Origin: Euptelea pleiosperma
Taxonomy: Eukaryota > Streptophyta > Magnoliopsida > Ranunculales > Eupteleaceae
Assembly: GCA_035048495.1 (NCBI GenBank)
Contig: CM068540.1
Span: 7,858,829-7,922,828 of the forward strand
DNA length: 64,000 nucleotides
Direction of reading: 5' to 3'
The notes under the pieces are model-generated. The model ran no database searches. It was not told the origin of the DNA and saw only the letters and a program-made list of their open reading frames with translations. Positions 36,801 through 48,800 of the stretch are shown in pieces. How positions within the stretch are numbered: the stretch's first letter is position 1; each line of letters starts with the position of its first letter. Position numbers and translations under genes: made by a program.

Positions 36801-39800
36801 CTCATTCTTGTTTTGTCTTCATGTACTCTCTCACACATCCCCTAATACGGAAAGAAACCCATGTTAAAGAACCATTTCCCCAAAAGATCGACCTATTGGG
36901 GAAAGGCGAAACAACTATATACCAATGGGTCGTCGGGCCAACACAACACGTGCGCGGGAACACACCATCCGCTAATACGCCCCCTCAGTGGGAATACACT
37001 CCACTGGAGACTTGAACCCGCGACCTCCCAGGCCTTAAGGATCTGATACCATCAAGATGTTTTGATTTTATTGAAATAACTTCCTTGAATTACATTGATT
37101 AACCATAGGTTTAAATAGAGATAAACAAGATCTAGAGATGGAAATAAATCTAACAGATATAATCTAAGATATTATCCAAATCTTGACAACCGCAAAGAAT
37201 CTGTGATGAGATACACCAAGGATGATATGGTGCATCTCACACACGTTATTACGATGTATTCTCTAATATCTTCCTAATCTTGACAACTGCGGAGAATCTG
37301 TGATGAGATACACCAAGGATGATATGGTGCATCTCACACACGTTATTACAATCTATTCTCTAATAACCCACACTCATGTACTCTCCAATTTATTTGTAAT
37401 AATACACACATCCCGTGATACAACATGAAAATCACACGCGCGATTTTTCCTTGTAATTGCACATATCCCATCATACCGGATTATCTCCCCCGGTACAGCA
37501 TGTTTCATGTAAAACCATCAAATGTGTGGCTAGGATCTCGAATATCAGATATATGATGTCAACACCACCAAAAATGTGGTCATCATCACATATCTCATGT
37601 AGAGATCGGTCTACATGTGTAAACTGCCAAAATGCAGTCGTTATCATGTGTAAAACCACCAAACGTGGTGATCTGCATTTTGTATGGGAATACACCCCTT
37701 AAGTGTATACAATTAACAAAATGATGTTTTTTGGCCTCTATATTTATGTTCGCTCATTATTTTCTATCCTTCCTTCTTAATCAGAGGTTCTCTCTCTCTA
37801 AAAAGAGAGGTAATTAACAATCCTGATTCGTCAAGATTGAGAGTGTGTTCCACATTAACTTGACAAATAATAAACCCCCACAATCTTCTCGACACATAAT
37901 TTGTCGTGTATAGACACCAACACACGTGTCATAGCCAGCAACCTATAACCTAAATACCAGCCTCTGTTCAGCCTTTTAAATCCCAGTATCAATTCAAATT
38001 TAATTGTTAAACGATTGGCTGCAATCTAACCAAATCATCCCTAAACTAAACTCTAAATCCAAATACCCCAAGCAACAACAAACCTTGAATAATCTGTTAG
38101 AACAAATGTTTAAACTCAATCCACCCTCCTATATTCTAGAAATTATTTGGTTTTTCCACTGGTTGTTTTACATCTCTCCTATTTGTCATTGAAATTTCTT
38201 ACTAACTCAAGGGGATACCAATATTGTTGGTTGCATTGTTGATTTCGATTAATATAGGCATTAACGAATTAGGGAGAGAGAGAGAGAAAATAACACCAAT
38301 TTAGCATGATGAGCTTAAGAAACATAACATGGGATAGACGACAAGGACAAGGACAAGAACAAGAACAACATCAAAATTGTGGCCCAGAAGTAGTCATAAC
38401 ATACATAGTAAATGCATATGACATGATATACAAGGCAGCGCAAGAAGACATTATCCACCTAAGAAGATGGAAAAGAGCTAACCTGTCTTTCTTGAGGCAA
38501 ACCATTCCTCACCCATGAACGACAAAGTGCATAAAGAGAAGCACCATCCGTTAATCTGACCTATAAATATAGAAAAAAAAAGGTAATTATAATAAACAAA
38601 AAGGGCATACATATGAAACATCTACTCAGTACATTCCCATGGAAGAAGGTGATATTATATCTAAGACGGTCAATTTCCTGAAAAGAACGATGCTTCAATG
38701 AATGATGCTAATCAAACAGTTTCTTCACAAATGATTTCCAACTATGCACTTCGGTGGATAGAGGAAAACCAAAGCAAAAAACCATATAGGATTATTCCAT
38801 GAAAAATATAAGAAAAATGATAGTTATGAGAAATACGAGATGGGTGTCGTCTGTAAGACCTACAACCATCGTCCCACCTTGAGTTCTTTAGAAGATCGAT
38901 GAGAATTATGAAACATGATTTTCATTGAATACCAAGACAAATAAATCCCCCCTCCAAAAGAGTAGAAAGCATTACAATTTCATGCATGAGGTCAGACAAA
39001 TCAAATCACAATAGTACTTAGCTAGATGCAGCACCTGAGTTCATGAAATCTAGTTGGATTCCAAACGAATGCAATTCCGGAAGTAGAAATTTCGGGTATG
39101 ACTGCAAGGAGATTACTTCTTACCGAGCAGGTGCTTGGAAAGGTATCTCCAAAGTCTTCAATGATTATTCTATAGGCATCTGTTTTGAAGTGGATTTCGC
39201 AAACAAGGTCAAATTTGGGAAGATCTTTGGTGTGGAAATGTTCCTTTCTGTCAAGCGTTTCCTACCCTCTATGATATAACAATTCCCAAAGGTGCACTCG
39301 TAACTTTTTTTTTAAAAAACACGAATCATGTTGTTTGGGTTCAAAGATTCAAAATCAATTTTATGATTGATTTGGAGGATATAAGGCTCTGGAGATGGGA
39401 TTCCAAAGGAGTATTCTAGGTCAGGGTCATTCTTTTCAAAGTTAGTTTATTCTGGACCTTTTCTAGCTAACTTGGTGTGGAAAAGCCATGCCCCTTCTAA
39501 AGTTGCCTTCTTTCTTTGGACGACATCTCTGAACAAAATTTTAACAGTGCACAACTTCATAAGAAAAAAAGTACGATCATCACTAAAATGTGATTCCTAA
39601 GCAAAGCAAGTGGGGAATCAATGGATTATATGCTTATTATTGCATCTGTTTTAGTAGAGTATGGCATGTGTTCTTTCAGCTTTTCATGTGCTTAGGATTA
39701 TTCCTAAGAATGTGATTGAGCTTCTCTAAGGTTGGTGATTCTGGAGGAGATAGCCTCTATTGATGGGAAGGATGATAATGATCGAGTTTCAAAAGAGGAG

Positions 39801-42800
39801 GGAAGAGGAGTAGAAGCGAAGAAAGAATTTCTAAAGTGGACCCCTTTGGAGGAGATCAACTGGAGACAGAAGTCGAGGGTGAAATGGTTGAAGGAAGGGG
39901 ATACGAATACTAAATTCTTCCATCAAGTTGCGAATGCTAGAAGAAGTAACGGCATCACGAAACTTCAGGTGGAATGATCTTTTATAGTGGAGAAGGAGAA
40001 GATTAGAGAGAGTGTTGTTCAATACTACTTAGTCTATATCATAAATCGGGTGGTTATAGACCGAAGGTGTATGGGCTTCACTTTGATAAAATTAGCCAAG
40101 GGCAGAAGGGGATGAGGATGAAGAGGTTTTGAGGGCCATTAATGGTCTTAGTGGTGATCGGGCACCGGGTCCAGATGGGTTTTCGCTAGCCTTTTTCAAA
40201 AGGTGTTGGGATATTGTAGGAGGAGATTTCATAAAAGTGGTTAACGAGTTTGAAAAGGAATTTGTCCTGGATAAGTGCTCGAATAGCACTTTCATTATTC
40301 TCATTCCCAATAAAGGAGTAGTCTTTGAATGATTTTCGACCTATTAGCTAGGTGGAGAGCACTTATACGATTAACTCTACAGTGTTGGCCTCTAGGATGA
40401 AAGTAGTTATGGGCTCTATTATTGCCCCTTCCCAAGGTTCTTCTATAGCGGGTAGGAAAATCCTTGCTATGGCTTTAATAGCTAATGAATGTATTGATTC
40501 TAGCGTGAAGGAGGGGAAAGGTGGCATTCTGTGTAAGATAGACATGGAGAAATCGTATGACCATGTGTGAGTTGAAAGCTAAGGTTTGGTTACAGGAGAG
40601 GGAAGAGATGAGAAGAGAGAAAGAGCGTGTGTGTGTATCACACACGACTCTAAATTTCTAATATATGTCAAAAACTTTACATAGACTAAAATTCCCTTAC
40701 AAAATAAAGGGGTCCCTTATAACATAAAGGGTACACCCTAACAACACCCCTTCAAGTTGGTGCGTAGATATCTATCATGTCCAACTTGCTGAGACACCGG
40801 TGCAGCTGATGACCTAGAACCAGTGTTTTTTAACGCTAAGGCGTGAGGCGAGGCGCTTCACTAGCGAAAGCCTCGAGGCGTAAGCCTCACGCGCACACAT
40901 TTTTAGGTGGATAAGTATTTAAAATTTTAAATATTTGTAGTAAAAATTCAAAAACAAAGCATACTTCCAAGTTTCATACTTTCAATTCCAAGTTCCAAGT
41001 TCCAACAAATCTAACAAAAAAGCACAACACTAGATCAAAACATTCAATCTTCTACTAAATTAAATGCATCTTCATCAATTATATGAACTTCATTCTCTTC
41101 TTGATAGTTAAAGCCGAAATTCTCCTCCTCCTCATCAATCAATTGTAGATTAACACACTTGCCTTTATCAATACCAGCATGCCCTAGACATAAAAAGTAT
41201 TATCAATACTATATTAATTAAAAATAAATCAACTTAAAATTAGAAATCAATCATTCAATAATCCAATGCTTTACTACTTGGTAGTTGGTGCTTACTTTGG
41301 GTTTTTTGGGTTGTGGTTTGAGATTGTGAAGTTTCTCTTACAACAACCTCACGCATCCTTTTTTTGAGCACTAGATCTAGAGCCAACACGTACTCCACCT
41401 CCAATGGAATCCTCACCAACTTCAGTTTCAAGACGAGTTATCGACAGAACATTCCTCCAACCATTTTGTTCCAGCGGGAAGTAATGGTTCTTATTCCTCA
41501 GTGATCCACTCGTCATCGGAGTCTACATATTCTTTTAAGACCGGATCGAAATTCAGATTCGCTTTTCTTCTTTTGTTTCTTTCCCTCATCTTCTAATTGT
41601 ACATAATATAAACAAGAGCATTTAGCCTTTGTTGTTCAGACCGGTTTCTCTTCTTTGTATGCACCTATCATAAAATATAATACATTAGAAGATAATCATG
41701 ATTTATGAATCAGTAATATTAGTTTTTAAAAATCAAGTTTTCTAATTTTCAAGTCACTAATTAACTCTCGTAAAGACCTGATCAAAGGTACTCCAGTTCC
41801 GCTCACATCCTGAAGAACTACATATAAGGCTCAAGACCCAAATTGCAAATTTTGTCAACTCTGGAGTCTTACTTCCAAAACATATCCACCAATCAACTAC
41901 AATCAGATTCACAACAAATTATCAATATAACTATATTACTAAATTAATATTAAAGAAATAAATAAGCAAATTACCATATCAAGATTCCATTTCTTCCTTG
42001 TCCTGATGGTCATATCTAGACTAAAATCTCCTCTATCTTGATCAAAATCATCTAACTGAAGATCTGCAGCTTCTCGTTCATCTTCATCTGGGATCATTCT
42101 CTTCATGCATTCATATAATCCTTTTCTTACTTCATCATCTGCATTGAAGTTGTCCTCAAAGTGAAATCATGGATTTAGGTAATATCCAACTGCATGAAGA
42201 GGACGATGGAGTTGAGGAATCCATCTTTCATCTATTTTCTTCCAAATTGGCATATATTTTCTTTCTACACCGCCACATGCATCTGCAATCTTTTCCTTTG
42301 CTGAATCGATTATCTCGTAAAGGAAAGGCCTTGAAGGCCTCCTATCAGAGTCTACCTCTCTCAAAACAGCAACTAGAGGCAATATTGTTTTCACGCAAAA
42401 TGCAACATTAGACCAAAAATTTGGATAAAAAAGTAGTCTTTTTTGCTTCATGCCCTCCAGTATTCCTTGACTAATAACGATTGTTCCATTTCTCCAATGT
42501 AAACATGGCCTGAAGAGGTTGCTTTTGCTTATAAAGACTCTGTAATGTAAGATAGGTAGTGGCAAAGCGTGTCATAGCTAGGCGTAGGAGCTCATGATTA
42601 TTTGTAAAACTCCTCATCAAACTCAAAACCCATGCATGTCGATCGATGAATTTGCTAACTTGCCTTGCCTTGCCTTTGTAATTGTATCATGGTAAATCTT
42701 CAACTTCCCAATTGACTCCGACATCAAATCTATGCAATGAGCTGCACAAGGAATCCAAAACAACTTCTTTCTCTTTTCCATCAATTTTTTCCCCGCCAAA

Positions 42801-45800
42801 ACATAATTAGAAGCATTATCGGTAATGACTTGGACTACGTATTCTTCACCAATCTCTTCTACAACTTCATCCAAATATCTAAACATAAGCTCCCCATTCT
42901 TTATTCCATCTGATGCATCGACTGACTTATAAAACATAGTACCATTAAGACTATTAATCAAGAAGTTGATGAGGCATCGACCCTTTCCATCACTCCAACC
43001 ATCTGACATAATTGTACAACCATACTGCTTCCACGATTTCTTGTACTCTTCCATAATTTCTTCCACATTTTTCACTTCATCTTTTAATATCCATGTTCTT
43101 ATTTCGTGGATCGATGGGGGCTTAAGTCCTGGCCCAAATCTACTAATATCCTCTTAACATAATTTTAAAATACGGGTTGTTCACCAAATTAAAAGATAAT
43201 GCATATGTATAAATGTACCTTCCAATAGACCTACACACTTCTTGCCTCTCCTTCTTCTTTTCCTTCGAGTTGAGGATCAATCGGTTCTGTTCAGAATTTA
43301 CAAATTGGTCCATTGGGCCCCTTGCTCGTGGCACTTGTGATGGAGGGTCTTCAATTTCTTGATCTTCATCACATGGAAGAAGTTCTAGTTATACCAGCCC
43401 TCCCAATACTACATGTTAACTCTTCAGATTCTTTCACATAATTTTCAAATGCATTCTTGCATCTTAGCTTCACTTCTTCAGGACACTTTGTACATGGCCC
43501 TACTCCATGATGAGTCCCAGCCAAATGATTTTTAAAACTGTTCACCTCTCCGGTACATAACTTATTGCAAAATTTGCAATAAAAGTAGCCTCTCGGTTTT
43601 CTGTCTTCCTCTCTTGCATATTCCCAGGCAAAATCTTTTTTACTCATCCTACAGAAATAAACGAAGTAATTTGTTTATGAAACTGAGAAGACAAATGACT
43701 TGTCTGTTCATTAGATAATAGATATTAATTATATTGTGTATAATTTATGCTTTCTATTGACTTATGTATAAAATTATAAATTACTTTTTTGATTTTTCTG
43801 TTCTGTTTTTTGAGAACAGACAGAAACAAACTGAAATATCAAATAGATTATACATTTATAATTTATACTATTACTAATAGAATAACAGTCTGATGGTCAT
43901 GTTAATATACACTATATAGTTATACAATACATATTTAAAATTTTAAATATCTTATACAGTAAAAATAGACTGATTTATAGAAAGTCAGAAAGTAATCAAA
44001 CTATCATAGTATAAAGTTTATAGGTTACAGAATTGAAAAATTAGAAGATTTTTAAACAGTAAATACTATAAACAGATTTTTAAATAGTAAATACAGTATT
44101 GAAAAATCAGAAGATAGTTTTCTTCTTCTTTTGATATTACAATAACGTATTTAATGATCTGTTTATTATGCTTTCTGATTTTTGATTTTCTTCTGATTTT
44201 TCTGCAATCTGTGATTCTTTATCACTTCACTATCACTTCTTTGTCTGATTTTTCTTCTTCTTTGTCTAATTTTTCACCTTCTTCTTTGTCTGAATTTTCT
44301 GAAACAGAAAACAGAGCACATACAAAGAAGAAGAAGAGGAAAACAGAGGAGGAAAGAACAAAGAAGACGAACAGTGAAGAAGAATTCAGAGTAGAAAACG
44401 AAGGAGAGAATTCAGAGAAGAAAACAGAGGAGGAAGAAGAAGACGCAAGTGAGCTACTGGACGAAGGGGTCCTAAGGAAGAAGCAGCAGAAGAAGAAGAA
44501 AACAGAGAGGAAGAAGAAGATATAACGTGAGATTCTCACATTGAGAAGAAAGAAGAAGTAAAAGGAAGCTACGTGGACTGTGTCACTGTAAGAATAAGAA
44601 TAAGATGGTTGCTGCTGGAGAAGGTGATGGTTGTTGCTGGAGACGTCGATTGTTGCAGGAGAAGTTCAAGAGACGTAGAAAAAAGAAACTGGAGGAGTTG
44701 GAGTCGTGGACTATTGGGACCCTTTGAGTTTTAACTTTTAGGGTTTATTTTAATCTTATATTTTGTAATTTGTATTACACCTGTTTATTTTATTTGTTAA
44801 TTTGTAATATATTATTTTTTAAGGACACATGTTTTAACTTCTGAGTTTTTTTGTTACTTTTTTTTTTTGCAAAAAACCAATACACAGTTGAGACGTACGC
44901 CTCGAGGCGCACGCCTCGCACTCCCTTAGTGAAAACATCTACAACCTGGTTGGTCAGTCTTCACAAAAGGAGTGCACACTTCCCTTAAATAATCTTCTCT
45001 TTTATGAAGTGTTTATCTATTATAATGTGCTTGGCTCGATCCTGTTGAACAGCCTTGTGAGCAATGTTGATTGCTGCCTTGTTATCACAATACCGATTTA
45101 TCGAGCCAGTAACAGGAAATCCTAGTTCAGCCACTAAGATCTTCAACCATAGCATCTCGCATAAGCCCATGAGTCATAGCTCAAAACTCAACCTCTACAC
45201 GGGACTTAGCAACCATAGGTTGCTTCTTGCTTCTCCATGTCACAAGGTTGCCCCCAACAAAAGTGCAATACCCTGATGTGGATCGGTGTAAGACTCCACT
45301 TTCATGTGAACATTCTACTTGAAGAGAAGTCCCCTACAAAGGGAGGATTTGAAATATCTCAAAATCATGTGGGCTACCTCCAGGTAAGTCTCCCTAGGTG
45401 AGTGCATGTAGTGGCTAATCACACTGACAGCATATGCAATATCTGGCTTGGTCAAGGAAAAGTATATCAGTCTGCCAACTAGTCGCTGAAAACCCCCAAC
45501 ATCCTGTAGTAACTCACCACTGGCCTCTCCCAACTTGTGATTGCTCTATATAGGGGTGTCCACAGGTCTAGTCCCTAGTTTTCCAGTGTCTTTAAGAAGA
45601 TCTAGAACATACTTTCTCTGGGAAATGAAGATCCCGTGACTTGATCTAGCCACTTCTATGCCCAAGAAATACTTTAGAGGCCCTAGGTCCTTGGTTTCAA
45701 ACTCACCAGCCAAGTATTACTTCAATTTTGCAACCTCTTTAGCATCATTGACCGTCACAAAGATGTCCTCAACATAAACATGAGGGCAATGGTGCTCTTC

Positions 45801-48800
45801 CCTTGATGCTTATGATCTACTTCACTTTGAGTGTAACCAAAGTTCTACACTGTCCTGGTAAACCTCTCAAACCATGCTCTGGCAAACTGCTTTAGCCCAT
45901 ACAAGGACTTCTTTAGTCTACAAACTCTCCTATCACCTTCTACTAGAGGGAATCCTAGAGGGGGAAGCATTTATACTTCTTCTTTGAGGTCCTTATGAAG
46001 AAATGCATTCTTTACATCAAGTTGACGCAAAGGCCATGACTGGTTAGCAACAAGAGAGATAAGCAACCTTATGGAGTTCATTTTTGCAACTGGGGCAAAT
46101 GTTTCCACGTAGTAAATGCCATAAGTTTGGGAATATCCCTTGGCTACCAATCTAGCCTTGTACTTCTCTACTGACCCATCTGCCTAATATTTAACGGTGT
46201 ACACTCATCTACATCCTATTGGCTTTTTTCCTCTAAGCAAATCTACCAATTCCCAAGGGTGATTCTTTTCTAAGGCCCACATCTCCTCAACCATAGCATC
46301 CTTCCATGGTTGAAGCCCTTCTGACACAAAGGAAGGTATCGGAGTGGTAAACAGCGAAGTAACAAAGGACCTGTGGGATGGAGACAGAGACTCATACAAA
46401 ACATAATTGCTTAAAGGATGTTGAGTACCGCTCCTCGTACCCTTTCTAAGAGCAATAGGAAGATCAAGATCATCAGTAGAAGGCGCAAAGGTACAATAGG
46501 CTCATAGGGTAAAAGATTACCTGGGTCCAAGGATGGTACGATTGGTACAACTGGACATGGATCATCTGTGGCTTTCCCTCTCCTACGATAGACCTTAAGT
46601 TTCCCTTGAGCACCACCAGGATTGCCATCACATCCCATAGTTGGTCGTTGATCAGGCTCGACCAGAAGAGTGGGAGGTGATGGAGTACCAGGGTGAGGAA
46701 CCGGAAGAAGAACATTGGAAGAAAAAGAAAGCCTCTCTTCATCACTTCTATTCTCCCCTTGAAGAGAGGCAGGGGAAAAATAGGGAGTAGACTCATGAAA
46801 AGTGGCATCCATAGAGATAAACCACTTCCCAAAAGGGGGGTGGAAACACCTATACCCTTAGTAGGAAGGGGAATACCCAAGGAAAAGGCACTTAAGAGCC
46901 TTGGGATCTGATACCAAGTTGAAAGCTAGGATTTGATGCTAGGCTTTGGTTACAGGAGAGAGAAGAGAGAGCATGTGTGTGTATCACACGACTCTAAATT
47001 TCTAATATATGAAAAAAAATTTACATGGAATAAAATGCCCTACAAAATAAAGGGGTCCCTTATAACATAAAGGGTACACCCTGACAACTGTGTTTATAGA
47101 TGTTTCTTGATTACATGTTGGGGAGGATGTGCATTGGGTGGAGGTTAAGAAAGTGAATTCGGGTATGTATTTCCTCAGCCACCTTTTTTGTTCTAGTTAA
47201 TGGTTCCCCTACGGGCTTTTTAATAGTTCGAGGGGGTTGAGACAAGGTGATCCTCTATCTCTGTTGCTGTTTATTGTAGTGATTGAAGCTTTGGGTAGAA
47301 TGACTCGAAGAGCAGCGCATGGTGGTATGGTAGAAGGGTTTCGGGCTAGTAGTAACAACCCGTCTATATCTCAACTGTAGTTTGTTGATGATACAATTGT
47401 CGTCGCCCAGGCTTCTCACCGGCAGCTGGGGTTTGTTCATTGTATTATGAGATATACTTTGAAGCGATCTCTAATACAGATTAACCTGGCTAAGAGCAAG
47501 GTATTTGGTGTGGGTGAGGTGATAGATTTGAGGTGTTTGGCAAGGAGCTTGGGTTGCAATGCAGGTAGTTTGCCTACCATCTATCTCGGGCTGCCTTTGG
47601 GTGCTAAGTATAAGGTCAAGGCGATTTGGGATTCTGTGGTGGAGAGGTTTGGGAGGAGACTAGCGGGTTGGAAGAAGAGTCATCTTTCAAAAGGAGGGAG
47701 TCACTCTCATAAAGAGTACGCTTTCTAACCTTCCTATTCACTTCCTTTCTTTGTTCACCATCCTGACTAGTGTGGCCAAGGAGTTGGAGAAGCTTGTGAG
47801 GAACATTTTGTGGCAGGGAAGAAAGACAATCATAAATTTCATTTGGTGGAATGGACCAAGATATGCAAGTTCGAGGCAGAAGAGTTTTGGGTTTTCAGTT
47901 CTTTAAAAATATGAATGTGGTGCTCTTGGGAAAATGGTTGTGGCGGTTCGATCAGGAAGGGAAGAGCTTATGGCGAGAAGTTATTGGGAGCAAATATGGG
48001 GAGTAGGATAGGTAGGCATGAAATCTCAGTTATTTTGCCTTCGGCATGAGTTATGGAAGGGTATCATGAAGATTCAAGAGAGCTTTATTAAGGGGATTCG
48101 GTACAAGGTGGGGAAGGGTAACAGAGTTCCGTTTTGGGAGAATGTTTGGTGTGGAGAGGAATCTTTAAAAAAGGTGTTTCCTACTTTATATCATATTTCT
48201 GATTTCCAAGGGACTAGGATTCAAGACTGTGTAGAGGTCAGGGAGGGTATCGCTGCTTGGAAGTTCGGATTTAGAAGGCACATGAACGATTGGGAGGTGC
48301 ACAATCTTGGTTCGCTTCTGACTAGAGTTGGTGATGCTCAGTTAACTTTAGTGGCGAATCAGAAGGTCTTTAAATAGGATCCCAAAGGATTGTTCTCTGT
48401 CAGGTCGTTTCACTCCCACATTAGGCCGAAGTGGCAAGACACATTTCTGGCGACCCTAGTGTGGGGAGCTCCTATCACGTCCAAAGTGTCTTCCTTCATT
48501 TGGACGGCTATGTTGAACAAAATCCTGATGGTGGATCATTTGCACAGTAGGGGCATGATGATGCCTAATAGGTGTTCCTTGTGCCAGTTCAATGCAGAGA
48601 CGGTTGACCATCTGATGTTTCACTAGCCTTCTCAAATTCTTTATGGAAAGCCTTATTTTCTCTATTTGGGATCGAATTGTTTTGCCGAACGAGGTGAGTA
48701 CGCTAGTCCAAGGAATCTCTGTGGAAGTGTTTAGAGGAAGAGGTAGATAGCTTTGGTACATCCTCCCATTTGCAGTTATGTGGACTATTTGGAAAGAGAG

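Larger units (their letters stand above)
40823..44940 (-). mobile_element. hAT transposon with transposase relic, inside the copia element
   Basis: Left terminus CAGTGTTTTTTAACGC with GGCGTGAGGCGAGGCG repeats. The right side ends in TACGCCTCGAGGCGCACGCC near 44930; the exact right end overlaps copia sequence and no TSD could be fixed. Encodes, on the minus strand, a BED finger (43647-43369), a DUF659-type core (43075-42623) and a hAT dimerisation tail (42565 to about 41570). Longest nest level here. GAA/TCT-rich low complexity at 44154-44540 lies upstream of the coding part. Confidence 0.75.
40570..47089 (-). mobile_element. Ty1/copia element, internally deleted, inside the LINE
   Basis: Near-identical short LTRs at 40570-40745 and 46917-47089 (AAAGGGGTCCCTTATAACAT shared) and a GTGTG/GTGTT host duplication. 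On the minus strand a primer site TTGGTATCAGATCCCAAGG (46916-46898) directly follows the 5' LTR, and then the reading jumps straight to the KCLFLGYSP end of integrase; gag, protease and most of integrase are missing. RT follows (46399-45315), with YVEDI in place of the catalytic YVDDI, then RNase H (45170-44985, [12 protein letters not shown]). A hAT element splits the 3' end. Confidence 0.8.

Noticed and set aside
44154..44540. Overlapping 123- and 105-residue ORFs rich in Glu/Lys or Ser/Phe
   Set aside because: Both come from a GAA/TTC-rich low-complexity tract inside the hAT element; no domain visible.
46473..46880. 135-residue minus ORF as a protein
   Set aside because: It is the shifted frame of the copia integrase/RT spacer; the neighbouring frame ([12 protein letters not shown]) is the real remnant.
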